Shown in pieces: positions 11,751 to 20,102 of a DNA stretch of 25,631 bases. The DNA comes from a virus. The stretch covers positions 1-25,631 of IMG/VR virus record IMGVR_UViG_3300028031_000012; one strand, written 5' to 3'. Below the pieces are notes generated by a model that was given only the letters and a program-made list of their open reading frames with translations, searched no databases and was not told the origin of the DNA. Numbering within the stretch: the first letter of the stretch is position 1; each line of letters begins with the position of its first letter. The translations under genes and the position numbers were made by a program.

Positions 11751-13754
11751 TCCATACAATAAAGGCATCCCGTAAGGGGTATTTAATTTGTTTTGGTTCA
11801 ACAACAAGCCTGGGTTCATTATTTGTTTAGCTGCTCTACTGTCAGCCATTGAGCTTAATGGATCGGTAATCATAGGTTTGATAAACGGCGCGCTTTTCCC
11901 TAGATTCAACAACCCACCCATAACGGTAGTTCCTGAATTTGAATTATTTACCGCGCTGGCTGTTGGTTGAAACTGTTCGTAATTAGAGACATTTCTAATT
12001 GTTTTAAGCTGATCGATTTCAGACTTTGTAAAGAATAGTTTTAACTTATTATCGCCAATATCTTTAATGGCTCTATGTAATCCAGCACTGCTTAATTTAG
12101 CGGTATCGCCGCCTCTTTGATTCAATGCTTTGTCTTTAATAAAACCCATTATTTGATTGCGAACAGTCTGCATAACTTCAGGGTCTTTTTTGATTTCATT
12201 CGCAAGTTTCGAAACATCTTTAGTGTCGGCGGATTTGTTTAATACAAACTTTTCCATGAAATTATCCAGATCGACACCTTTTTTATCAGTTGCTGACTTA
12301 ATGCCTTTTGAGCTTTCTCGCCATACCATTAATTCCCGGTTGGCTTTTCTGGCTTCTCTAAAAGAATCCATCGCACCCTTTGATATCTTTCCTCTCATAG
12401 GAGTTTCGACAAGTGCCTGCTTTACCGCACCTGCCGCCATTCTCACATTGCCGTCGGGATTAGTCATGGCATTTGATAACACAGTTTCCATAGTATCAAT
12501 AGTATTCACATTAAACGGAACCTCCCTGGCCTCACCTAACAATGATTTTTGTCCGTAAGAAACCTCATTCAGCATTGTCTTAACTTCTGGTGGTAGAAAA
12601 GCATTGCTGTTTTTCTGTCTCATTAATTCATCTGCGCGGGTTACAAACCATGATCTATCAAGCGGAATTTCTCGTCCTTCCTGGGATTCGGCCATTTTAT
12701 ATAATGCGTTTTTCTTTGCATTTAATGCGCTGTCTTTGGTTTGTATTAACCCTGTGATTGACTTGCCGCCTGCGGCTCTTGTATAGCCTTGTGAGGCACC
12801 TAAATCGTCCAGCCCTTGCAAGAGTGAAGCTTCATTTTCATTTGTGATGTTACCTAGCCTTTGTAAGTTTTTATCACTGGTATTCATCCCAATTTTGGCC
12901 AGGTTTTTCTGTTGTGTTATGTCTGCTGGGTTTAAAGTAATAGAACCTTTAGTTGGTGTTGCGTTGACCTTCTCGTACTCGACCAGACGTTTTAATCCGG
13001 CTTCGTCAACATCACCATTTTGCAAAGCTTTTGTTACTTTCTCTTTAATCGCGCCCATTGCATTAGGAGTAATGCCCTGGGTTTGAACGCCAGTCCGTTG
13101 AATGACTTTATCCACTAATTCATCAGTGACATTATTTAAAAGACTTTTCGCTTTCATTGGTAAAACATTACTAGCCGTTTTAGCCATAGAAGCCACACCA
13201 GCAGGAGCAATACCGGCTAACAATGAGGATACAACTTGAGAGGTTGCTCCACCACCTTGTAGTTTTGATTGCTCACCCGCCGCACCTGATGACATCGCCG
13301 AAACGCCTTGTAACATTGGCGAAGTAGTCAAAGACTTCCCTAAATACTTAGATATCTCTTGAGGCGCTTTTGATAACAATCCACCAGTACCGACAAAGCC
13401 ACCACCACCTGATAAGAATTGCTGAGCTTTACCAGATATTTTCTCACTGTCAGTGTACGGTTCGGGAAGTCCAGCTTTATCCATATAGTAATCAGCCGCC
13501 CCTGAAACGCTCATTGGCACATCCAGGCCGATTTTGTTCATACCGTACCTTAGTGGTTCGGTTAGAATATTAGCAGTATCAGCAACGCCCTGAACTACGT
13601 TACGAGCCATTAAACCCGCCGCCCTGGGCAATGTCTGTTCTGGGACTGCCTGAGTATCCATACCCTCTAATTGTTGCATGGTCATCTTAGCGAGATTCAC
13701 ATCACCGCTTTTTAATGCCAGGTCAGTTAATTTTAATAACTCGTCCCGTGTCAT
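11703..13754 (-). CDS. Probable ejection (internal virion) protein, large
   Basis: A 683-residue, mostly helical, alanine/glycine-rich protein with no transmembrane anchor but a long glycine-rich amphipathic N-terminal region (FLSGGGGFVGTGG, SSLLAGIAPAGVASMA). Length, composition and place at the end of the late operon, after the nozzle gene, fit the DNA-ejection proteins of P22-like podoviruses (compare gp16, gp20), which leave the capsid ahead of the DNA and build a conduit across the envelope. The assignment rests on synteny and composition; I see no catalytic motif such as a lytic transglycosylase ExxxS. ATGA overlap with the upstream gene. Confidence 0.7.
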   Translation of the reverse strand: MTRDELLKLTDLALKSGDVNLAKMTMQQLEGMDTQAVPEQTLPRAAGLMARNVVQGVADTANILTEPLRYGMNKIGLDVPMSVSGAADYYMDKAGLPEPYTDSEKISGKAQQFLSGGGGFVGTGGLLSKAPQEISKYLGKSLTTSPMLQGVSAMSSGAAGEQSKLQGGGATSQVVSSLLAGIAPAGVASMAKTASNVLPMKAKSLLNNVTDELVDKVIQRTGVQTQGITPNAMGAIKEKVTKALQNGDVDEAGLKRLVEYEKVNATPTKGSITLNPADITQQKNLAKIGMNTSDKNLQRLGNITNENEASLLQGLDDLGASQGYTRAAGGKSITGLIQTKDSALNAKKNALYKMAESQEGREIPLDRSWFVTRADELMRQKNSNAFLPPEVKTMLNEVSYGQKSLLGEAREVPFNVNTIDTMETVLSNAMTNPDGNVRMAAGAVKQALVETPMRGKISKGAMDSFREARKANRELMVWRESSKGIKSATDKKGVDLDNFMEKFVLNKSADTKDVSKLANEIKKDPEVMQTVRNQIMGFIKDKALNQRGGDTAKLSSAGLHRAIKDIGDNKLKLFFTKSEIDQLKTIRNVSNYEQFQPTASAVNNSNSGTTVMGGLLNLGKSAPFIKPMITDPLSSMADSRAAKQIMNPGLLLNQNKLNTPYGMPLLYGSGGYLLDPDSDRNRQ

Positions 13755-14935
13755 TGCTGATTCCCGTAGGTATCGTTAAATTGTCTTTTCAGACGTTCTA
13801 ACTCTGAAGTATTGTTATTTTCTTCATCATTTGGCGCGGTTGGTTGAGGCATGTTTTTAATGAAATACTGCTCCCATGTTAGCCTTGAATCATTTAATCC
13901 ATATGAACCTTTTGCGGCTTTATGGTCGAATATATCGTTTTTGTTTAAATATTCTGACCAGGCGGTTTCCGATCCTTTTAAATGTCCAAATTGATCAAGA
14001 TACCATTGACGAAAATCCGTCCGGTCTATTTTGTTTTGTTTCGCTGCTTTTAAACCTAACCCAACATTGGTATTAGATTCTTGAGGTTTGCTTGAACCTA
14101 CTGTCGCGCTTTTAAACATAGCAACGTCACGATCAGAGGCCGCACCGGGCATTCCTTGGCGCATAGCAGGGGTCATTTTATCCTGTAACGATTGCATTTC
14201 TGAAAACCCTTCATCAAATGCTGATCGTATTGTTGACGCCCCGGGGATAGCCATACCACCGCCGGTATAGTTTTCTTTGTTCAAATACATAAATCGGTCA
14301 ATATCGTTGATCATTTGTTTATCGACTTCGGCCGCTTTTCTCTCTTCATCGACTTTCGTTTGACCTCTAAGCAATAATTTAGCTTTGGTTTCTTCCGCTA
14401 CTTTTGAACTACGGATATTTTTAACCGGGTTAATACTTGGAAGACGGTTATTATTAGAGGGCGTTTGTGTTGGAATTTGTGACTGATTTTGATTGCCTAC
14501 CATATCAATATAAGTGTTAGGTTTCGGCGTATAAGGTAACCCGGCGTTTTGCATGGAACCAAACGGGTCTTGAGGGTTATAGAACATTTTCTGCATCTGA
14601 CCGTCAGGCGCGCCCATAACACCCATTTGGAAATTAGGCGGTTTTACTGGCGGATTATTTAACTTATTAGTTTGAGCTTGCAATTGTTGCATCTGCAAAG
14701 GGTGTAATTCTCCCGCTCTCTGATCCATCACAGACTGTCGGTCATCCTGCAAAGCTAATCGCTCGTTCTGCTTTGCTATTTGGTTTTGATCAGCGTTAAA
14801 CTGCGCGCCTTGCAATAAACCTTGAGCGCCGTATTGCTTCCACTTCTCAGCCTGGTCTTCGTATTTTGAACCTAAAAGACCCATACCGGAAATCAGCATT
14901 GATAATGCTTGGGGGTTGTCTAGTAGTCCTTTCAT
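13751..14935 (-). CDS. Probable ejection (internal virion) protein
   Basis: A 394-residue protein. The hydrophobic N-terminus (MLISGMGLLGSKY) is followed by a Gln-rich helix (about 40-90), a proline-rich linker (90-190) and a helical C-terminal half ending LERLKRQFNDTYGNQQ. The segment KMTPAMRQGMPGAASDRDVAMFKSA is typical of internal virion proteins in podophages. It overlaps both neighbours by ATGA, so the three ejection-type proteins are made together. Confidence 0.7.
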   Translation of the reverse strand: MKGLLDNPQALSMLISGMGLLGSKYEDQAEKWKQYGAQGLLQGAQFNADQNQIAKQNERLALQDDRQSVMDQRAGELHPLQMQQLQAQTNKLNNPPVKPPNFQMGVMGAPDGQMQKMFYNPQDPFGSMQNAGLPYTPKPNTYIDMVGNQNQSQIPTQTPSNNNRLPSINPVKNIRSSKVAEETKAKLLLRGQTKVDEERKAAEVDKQMINDIDRFMYLNKENYTGGGMAIPGASTIRSAFDEGFSEMQSLQDKMTPAMRQGMPGAASDRDVAMFKSATVGSSKPQESNTNVGLGLKAAKQNKIDRTDFRQWYLDQFGHLKGSETAWSEYLNKNDIFDHKAAKGSYGLNDSRLTWEQYFIKNMPQPTAPNDEENNNTSELERLKRQFNDTYGNQQ

Positions 14936-15921
14936 CCGAATAAACCTCCTGAATAAAGACTCGCACCAATACTGCCCAAACCTAACAGCTTATCGAAGCT
15001 TGAAGACTTAGGTCTGTCTGGTGGTTGAGTGCCTTGTAATTGACCGACAATATTGGAATAGTTTTGTAAGTTGTTCCAGCCAGAATTCGAATTGTCATAA
15101 TTCTGAGCATCAATTCTATCTCCGAGACCTTCCATCATTGCGGCATTGCCGTATTGAGCCGTATTTAATCCGGGCATCATGCCCGCGGCGTTCAACTGTA
15201 AACCGGCGCCTTGTAGGTTTCTATTTAAACCGGCATCGAATGAATTACTGGCTGATTGCATTCCTGAAAGGTTACGGTTTTGCATTGAGTCGAAAGCACC
15301 GCCGTATAGATTAGTGCCGAAGTTCTGTAGAGTATCTCCGGTTAATTTAGCATGCGCACCAGATTGACCTCTGCCGGCCATACCAAACATTGAATTCATT
15401 CGGTCTTGAATCTTATCGGCGCCTTGATCGTACATGCCGTCTAAGTATTGATTTTGCTGTGCTCCGAAGTCTGCAAGCTGTGATTGATAAGGATTGCCAT
15501 TAAAACCCTGCATAAATGAATTTGAACCGTCCTGTATGCCTTGTACGGCGTTTATTGCACCAGTTACAGGGTTTGAGCCGCCTGCCATGTTTCTGATCAT
15601 GTCCTGCGAATTTAGAGAGTCCTGGCCGAAGTCTCTTGTGTTCCCACCATCACCATAAAGACTCGCTGCCTGGTTGACTCCAAACAATCCAGCGTCTTTT
15701 ATCTTACCAAACTCAGGCGCGACATAGCCTTGACCTGGTAACTGACCGCCTTGTGAGTAAGCATCAGTAAAAGCGTTACCTCCTGACTGGAAACTATTCG
15801 TATAGTTGTTATAACCTGAAGGATCATAACCGTCGTGGCCTGGGTTTAAGCTCGACGCATAAGGATTATTTTGTGTTTGATTCCACTGGTTCTGATTCAT
15901 CATTTGCGGTTGTGTGATCAT
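14932..15921 (-). CDS. Probable internal virion protein, Asn/Gln/Gly-rich
   Basis: A 329-residue protein of very biased composition: the N-terminal 100 residues are Asn/Gln/Tyr/Gly-rich and probably disordered, the middle contains repeating helical turns around DRMNSMFGMAGRGQSGAHAK and NRNLSGMQSASNSFDAGLNRNL, and the end is glycine-rich (LLGLGSIGASLYSGGLFG). Phage internal virion or ejection proteins often have the SGAHAK-type segment. First of three adjacent proteins of this kind. Confidence 0.65.
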   Translation of the reverse strand: MITQPQMMNQNQWNQTQNNPYASSLNPGHDGYDPSGYNNYTNSFQSGGNAFTDAYSQGGQLPGQGYVAPEFGKIKDAGLFGVNQAASLYGDGGNTRDFGQDSLNSQDMIRNMAGGSNPVTGAINAVQGIQDGSNSFMQGFNGNPYQSQLADFGAQQNQYLDGMYDQGADKIQDRMNSMFGMAGRGQSGAHAKLTGDTLQNFGTNLYGGAFDSMQNRNLSGMQSASNSFDAGLNRNLQGAGLQLNAAGMMPGLNTAQYGNAAMMEGLGDRIDAQNYDNSNSGWNNLQNYSNIVGQLQGTQPPDRPKSSSFDKLLGLGSIGASLYSGGLFG

Positions 15922-15923
15922 AA

Positions 15924-16217
15924 TTATCCTATGATTATGTAGTCGTAATTTCTAGTGGTTCCAGCGCTTGCATGAGTCAATACAAATGACCCATTTAATT
16001 TACTGGATAAATGGATATTCTCACTTGCAGCGTTTGAATTGGTTGGTATGAGTAAAACAGTTCTATCCTCACCCATCTGTTCATCGGTCACGGTTGTTGT
16101 GGTGCTGGTTAAAGTTAAAGTAACGGTTTTTATCACCGGAATTAACTGATTGGCTAACTGAGCGATTAACCTTCTGTGTTCAATATCGCTCGAATGAACG
16201 ACCGGGACATTGTTCAT
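15924..16217 (-). CDS. Small virion-region protein
   Basis: A 97-residue protein of a type common beside podophage nozzle and ejection genes: a helix (IEHRRLIAQLANQLIPV) then a beta domain (VTLTLTSTTTTVTDEQMG, TVLLIPTNSNAASENIHL, GSFVLTHASAGTTRNYDYIIIG). The family is thought to be structural but its place in the virion is not known to me. ATGA overlap with the nozzle gene. Confidence 0.75.
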   Translation of the reverse strand: MNNVPVVHSSDIEHRRLIAQLANQLIPVIKTVTLTLTSTTTTVTDEQMGEDRTVLLIPTNSNAASENIHLSSKLNGSFVLTHASAGTTRNYDYIIIG

Positions 16218-17656
16218 CGTTTACCACTGTTTTTAGTCTTTACCTCGACACCAATAGCGTGTTCAAAATCTCCTGAAGTTTTTACAGTGATTCTGTGGTA
16301 CCGGGCATTGGTTCTAAAATTGGCCTTACCAGATGAATCTACAGAGGTATAAGCTGTTTCAACCATTGAGTTTTTCAATTGGCTTCTGTGTGCTACCTTA
16401 ACTGTCGTAGTACCGTCAACTATCGGCCTGACTTCAGTAAGCCTGGTCAATCTATTGTCGGTAGATATCTCGCCTGTTTCGATTTCGGCGGCCAAGTTCG
16501 TGCCGGTGAAGTAACTTAATTTATTGTCTGTATTAAAAGCCGCTAACTTAAAAGAGCCACCTTGCCATATTGGGTTATCCAGGGAAGCGGTTAACGTATC
16601 CATATTACCGAATGCGTCTAAGTCTTCCAGGGTATAAGCTGAACTCGCGCCCTGTAGAACCATTTGACAATCAATACTTGAAGTAGCCCATCTTTGTGAC
16701 TTGTAGTTATAGCTAATTAAAGAATCTGGGACACCTGAGCTTGAAGCTATTGACGGATATGACCACACAACTATTCCCCTTTCAGGATCAACAGCAGAGG
16801 TAATATTATCTAAATATGAATCGTTCACATTAGATAGAAACCAACGGTCTATTTTATTCATACCGATAGGGTCAGAAACCGAACCATTTCTTAATACATA
16901 AAACCCATCTTGAGCCAGGTAGTAAATATCAGATCCATATTGAACAACTGATCCAGCGGCGGAAGTGCCTCGACTTGGCTCTATTTCATCAAACTGAAAG
17001 ACTAAAGGAGTTCCGACATAAGTCATTCTTTGAATAGATCGAGATTGAAATACTATTCCGTACTCGCCGCCGATAACTCTCTTAACAGCGCCGCCTTTGC
17101 CTTGTATGTCTTGCTGGTCTGACTGATTAGTGCCTACTGTCCAGGCTGTCTCATCGTTAAACCCTGACCATCTGACACGGTTGGTTACGTTGCCATCAGT
17201 AGAGTCGAAGGTATTACCAAAGACTACAAAATCTCTGATAGTCGTAATCGTTCGGCCTTGTGGAGGGGTTCCTGTTAAATCTGCAAAAGTAGTACCGCCC
17301 AATGCTAGTATTTGAGGAGTATCACCCATCTTTGAGGCAATGACATTTTCACCCCAATTGATGAAGTTCCATCTCTCTGAGTTGTCTGTGTATCCTCCGG
17401 ACTTAGAATAGTCAGTCGGTGTAACGCCAACTATTCCATATAGTTTAGTTTTGTCGCCTGCGTAAATGTAATTATTGCCAGTCGAATCTTTGAGTGTTAC
17501 CGCACCTATCGAAGGATTAGTTAAAGCGTTTGATTGAGCTGCCAGACTTTTTTGTGGATTATACGAATTAACCCCCGGCGTGACGTTATGAGCCAGACTT
17601 GAAACATTCGTATTTAAGTCCGCAACATCAGGCGCTAATTCACCAAATGGAATCAT
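16214..17656 (-). CDS. P22 gp10-like packaged-DNA stabilisation / nozzle protein
   Basis: A 480-residue beta-propeller-type protein that would close the portal channel and join the adaptor to the tail. It shows the expected motifs: N-terminal PFGELAPDVADLN with LAHNVTPGVNSYNPQKSL, propeller blades around RTITTIRDFVVFGNTFD, RVRWSGFNDETAWT, GAVKRVIGGEYGIVFQSRSIQRMTY and DIYYLAQDGFYVLRNGSV, and a SPIDLISYNYKSQRWA-like blade. These match the SU10/P22 nozzle family. It follows the adaptor gene with an ATGA overlap, the usual order. Confidence 0.9.
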   Translation of the reverse strand: MIPFGELAPDVADLNTNVSSLAHNVTPGVNSYNPQKSLAAQSNALTNPSIGAVTLKDSTGNNYIYAGDKTKLYGIVGVTPTDYSKSGGYTDNSERWNFINWGENVIASKMGDTPQILALGGTTFADLTGTPPQGRTITTIRDFVVFGNTFDSTDGNVTNRVRWSGFNDETAWTVGTNQSDQQDIQGKGGAVKRVIGGEYGIVFQSRSIQRMTYVGTPLVFQFDEIEPSRGTSAAGSVVQYGSDIYYLAQDGFYVLRNGSVSDPIGMNKIDRWFLSNVNDSYLDNITSAVDPERGIVVWSYPSIASSSGVPDSLISYNYKSQRWATSSIDCQMVLQGASSAYTLEDLDAFGNMDTLTASLDNPIWQGGSFKLAAFNTDNKLSYFTGTNLAAEIETGEISTDNRLTRLTEVRPIVDGTTTVKVAHRSQLKNSMVETAYTSVDSSGKANFRTNARYHRITVKTSGDFEHAIGVEVKTKNSGKR

Positions 17657-18249
17657 GGTACATCCGACAACTGAATAGAGAGCGCGCCCTTTACCTGGTC
17701 TTGACTATTCAATGAATTAATAGCACTGCCATATTTCCCTTCATATTTAAAATATGCGTCATCATCGCCAATAAAATCCGCCGCCTCCATTAAACAAGCG
17801 AACAAATATACATTTGGATTAATAGTCATCAATCTATTCGTCAAGTCAGTAGCTAAGTCTGGCTTCGCAATATAAGTGTAAGTAGCTGTGTAACTAGAAT
17901 CAGGAGTAGGAGCGAAATAAACTGTATTCGCTTCAATCGTGTAAGATACCGGCCGCCCTGCAAAGTTAGAAGCGTAACGAGAATGGAAACTGTCTGGTGT
18001 TATGTAATCGAGTGTCGGGAAAGTTCCGTTAAGTTTTATTCTCACTAAGCCTTTAAAGTTGGCTGGCAAAGCTTCACTACCGGACGATATCGCAAGGGTA
18101 GTCGTAGTATGCAATTCGTTTGTTTCTAGGTCTGTCGCAATCCTGGACTCAGCCAGCGCTATAAAATCAGGGATATACGTACCTAAATCATCTCGGTTGA
18201 TAAAGTTCGCTATCGCTGTTTGCAAATCTGAATAATTAGCTAGTGCCAT
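17653..18249 (-). CDS. Head-tail adaptor protein
   Basis: A 198-residue protein resembling the phage adaptor family of SU10-like podophages. The N-terminal helices (YSDLQTAIANFINRDDLGTYIPDFIALAESRIATDL) are followed by a beta domain (LVRIKLNGTFPTLDYITPDSF ... YTIEANTVYFAPTPD) and a helical end (YLFACLMEAADFIGDDDAYFKYEGKY). It would form a dodecameric ring under the portal. Next to the nozzle gene, as expected. Confidence 0.88.
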   Translation of the reverse strand: MALANYSDLQTAIANFINRDDLGTYIPDFIALAESRIATDLETNELHTTTTLAISSGSEALPANFKGLVRIKLNGTFPTLDYITPDSFHSRYASNFAGRPVSYTIEANTVYFAPTPDSSYTATYTYIAKPDLATDLTNRLMTINPNVYLFACLMEAADFIGDDDAYFKYEGKYGSAINSLNSQDQVKGALSIQLSDVP

Positions 18250-18572
18250 TATATTTTTCCATCAATTGCTTTGAATTTGGCGTTGTCGGGGTCGTTAAGA
18301 TACTGAGTAAGATATTTTGTATTAGCGAATAACTCTTGAGCTGAAATGAATTTCTTCTCACCCCATTTTCTAAATAGAGTCATATCAACCGAACCGGCAT
18401 AGTTCATTACTTGAGAGCCATAATTCTTGCCCTTTTTAGCTTCTCTAAGCCTTTGAACTCTACGAGTTAATGGATCAATATCTGTGCGACGCTGAATAAC
18501 CGCTGTATTGTCATGCTCGCAATAATGAAATATTTCCTGCGTATTCCCATTATTGGTTAATATCCGTTTCAT
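18249..18572 (-). CDS. Small late protein of podophage head cluster
   Basis: A 107-residue basic protein, uncharacterised, of a type I associate with this position in podophages. Predicted helical, with an Arg/Lys-rich middle (RRTDIDPLTRRVQRLREAKKGK) and MTLFRKWGEKKFI. Coupled to neighbours by ATGA and TAATG. Confidence 0.75.
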   Translation of the reverse strand: MKRILTNNGNTQEIFHYCEHDNTAVIQRRTDIDPLTRRVQRLREAKKGKNYGSQVMNYAGSVDMTLFRKWGEKKFISAQELFANTKYLTQYLNDPDNAKFKAIDGKI

Positions 18573-18736
18573 ATCTTGACCTTAATCGCTCCAACGTCCT
18601 GGAGCTTTTTAGCCATTTCAACAGGGATAGAAACCTCTTGATTTTCTTCAGACGTTTCGCCATTTGGCAGACCGATCTTTCTGACAGTAATACAATCAAC
18701 CATCTTTTCTTTAGCCTCTGTCTTTTTAGTCGCCAT
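18569..18736 (-). CDS. Small late protein
   Basis: A 55-residue lysine-rich protein (starts MATKKTEAKEKMVDCITV), ending AKKLQDVGAIKVKI. The pattern V-x-R-x-IG ... VP-x-EMAK-x-L-x-x-GAI resembles short conserved ORFs in phage head-joining regions. It overlaps the upstream gene by 11 bases and the downstream gene by ATGA, so it is well supported despite its size. Confidence 0.75.
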   Translation of the reverse strand: MATKKTEAKEKMVDCITVRKIGLPNGETSEENQEVSIPVEMAKKLQDVGAIKVKI

Positions 18737-19079
18737 CTTTCTTACCCTCTAAATGAAATGTGAATGTGAATGAGGGAGACGTTCCCCCTATGGTGCAAAG
18801 CAATCTCGCTCTGAGACCTGCTGGACGTGTGAATACCTTCCGTTCAGTAGTCGCCCCGGTCGCCTGGGTCATGCTGGTGTGCGTGTACCAGGTAGTACCT
18901 TTATCGGGTGATGTTTGATAATTGATATCAAGAGTCTCGGAAGTCCCGCTAGAAGCCGTGACGTTTAAATATCCGACAACTTCATCGTAGTTAGCTGGCC
19001 AATTACCACACTCTTGATTGAATGTTGCTGTGCGTGCTGCCGAAGGAATAACTTCAGCTATTTCGTGCTTACCTCGCAT
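18726..19079 (-). CDS. Probable head decoration or head-associated protein
   Basis: A 117-residue beta-rich protein: DEVVGYLNVTASSGTSETLDI, a typical W/Y strand (SPDKGTTWYTHTSMTQ) and TIGGTSPSFTFTFHLEGK. The same kind of small beta protein follows the capsid gene in many phages and may decorate the head or sit at the vertex. I chose the ATG at 19079, which has GGAG 8 bases upstream; the in-frame ATG at 19094 sits directly after the terminator's T run with no ribosome-binding site. Confidence 0.75.
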   Translation of the reverse strand: MRGKHEIAEVIPSAARTATFNQECGNWPANYDEVVGYLNVTASSGTSETLDINYQTSPDKGTTWYTHTSMTQATGATTERKVFTRPAGLRARLLCTIGGTSPSFTFTFHLEGKKDGD

Positions 19080-19093
19080 TTTTGTTACTCCCA

Positions 19094-19125
19094 TAAAAAA
19101 AGCCCACCCGAAGGCAGGCTTTTAA
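19094..19125 (-). terminator. Intrinsic terminator after the major capsid gene
   Basis: On the minus strand GCCTGCC, a TTCG tetraloop and GGTGGGC (two G-T pairs), flanked by A4 and T7. It should lower expression of the genes downstream relative to the capsid protein. Confidence 0.8.
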
Positions 19126-19141
19126 AGGTTGAGGTTAAAAA

Positions 19142-20098
19142 TTAACCGTTGGTATCAGTGATCATTCCGTGTGCATTTGGTGCGCACACTTCGAGAGTAG
19201 TCTCCCAGATCATTTGACGTTTGATGTTGTCACCAGTCGCGCCTAGTTCCTTAGTGAATACAGGTCTTAGGGTTGCGCATGACAGATACTCTGGATCGAT
19301 GGCGTAAACATTATCACCGACCAGGTAACGACATGGTGTTACTTGCAGGGTATGGAAATCACCTACATATACATCCACGGCATTAACCAGTTCTTTATCG
19401 TCTTTATCAACGAAGTGAGTACCGCCACCAGTGAAACCGGAAGTCACGCCCTTGTTAGTCGCACTAACGACCAGCATCTTGGGATCACCACCGTTTGTAT
19501 AGCAACTCTCAAGGACTGTAGTTAACAGAGCCTCGGTAAATGCTCGGTCTGTACCTGCTGTCAGAAGGTCTGAACCATCACCAGAAGATACCGCACCACC
19601 TGAGCCTAAACTCACGTTAGCGGTGAGATAAGTAGACAATGACGCCATTTCGCGGGCGGTTGTTGCGTTGCCAGCTACTTTAGCGTTGCCTAGTGCAATA
19701 CCGTTATCCAGTAGTGCAAACTCAGCATCAAGCTTAATCTCTTTAAGCCTACGGGCTGTTTGATAAGCCACTTCAGACTTACGACCGGCTGGATTCATGC
19801 CCCGATCTTGAGTACCAGAGATTGTGATTTCCTTTGACAGAATTTGAGTCTGGTTGTTAAGGCGAACAGTCGGTGTAATTGCATCACCTGTAGCGTCATC
19901 GCCTTCAATAGAAGCGTTAGCTGCTGCTGTTGCGAGTGCGTCTGTTTGCCATTCGTGCAACGTGTTAGTTGCTTTGGATTTTTTGATCGCGCTCAATACC
20001 AGAGTTTCCTCGGGCGATACGTCGAATATCATGTCTGACAAATCCTCACGGTTACCTACCGCATCATATTTGTCAAAAGTATTTGTTGGTTGAGCCAT
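19142..20098 (-). CDS. Major capsid protein, SU10/DUF5309-like
   Basis: A 318-residue HK97-fold coat protein. Recognisable: N-terminal TNTFDKYDAVGNREDLSDMI and VSPEETLVLSAIKKSKATNT, HEWQTDALATAAANASIEGD, the PTVRLNNQTQILSKEITISG strand, GRKSEVAYQTARRLKEIKLDAEFALLDN (spine helix), and a C-terminal MLVVSATNKG ... VDVYVGDFHTLQV ... PVFTKELGATGDNIKRQMIWETTLEVCAPNAHGMI. These match the SU10 major capsid family. GAGGT lies before the ATG. The scaffold gene is immediately upstream and a terminator immediately downstream. It would assemble the icosahedral or elongated head. Confidence 0.92.
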   Translation of the reverse strand: MAQPTNTFDKYDAVGNREDLSDMIFDVSPEETLVLSAIKKSKATNTLHEWQTDALATAAANASIEGDDATGDAITPTVRLNNQTQILSKEITISGTQDRGMNPAGRKSEVAYQTARRLKEIKLDAEFALLDNGIALGNAKVAGNATTAREMASLSTYLTANVSLGSGGAVSSGDGSDLLTAGTDRAFTEALLTTVLESCYTNGGDPKMLVVSATNKGVTSGFTGGGTHFVDKDDKELVNAVDVYVGDFHTLQVTPCRYLVGDNVYAIDPEYLSCATLRPVFTKELGATGDNIKRQMIWETTLEVCAPNAHGMITDTNG

Positions 20099-20102
20099 TG
20101 TG

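Noticed and set aside
12157-12558. 133-codon plus-strand frame inside the large ejection-protein gene
   Set aside because: Shadow frame in the middle of a coupled minus-strand operon; no promoter or ribosome-binding site seen.
15021-15367. Two overlapping plus-strand frames opposite the Asn/Gln-rich virion protein
   Set aside because: They arise from the repetitive composition of the gene on the other strand; no start signals.
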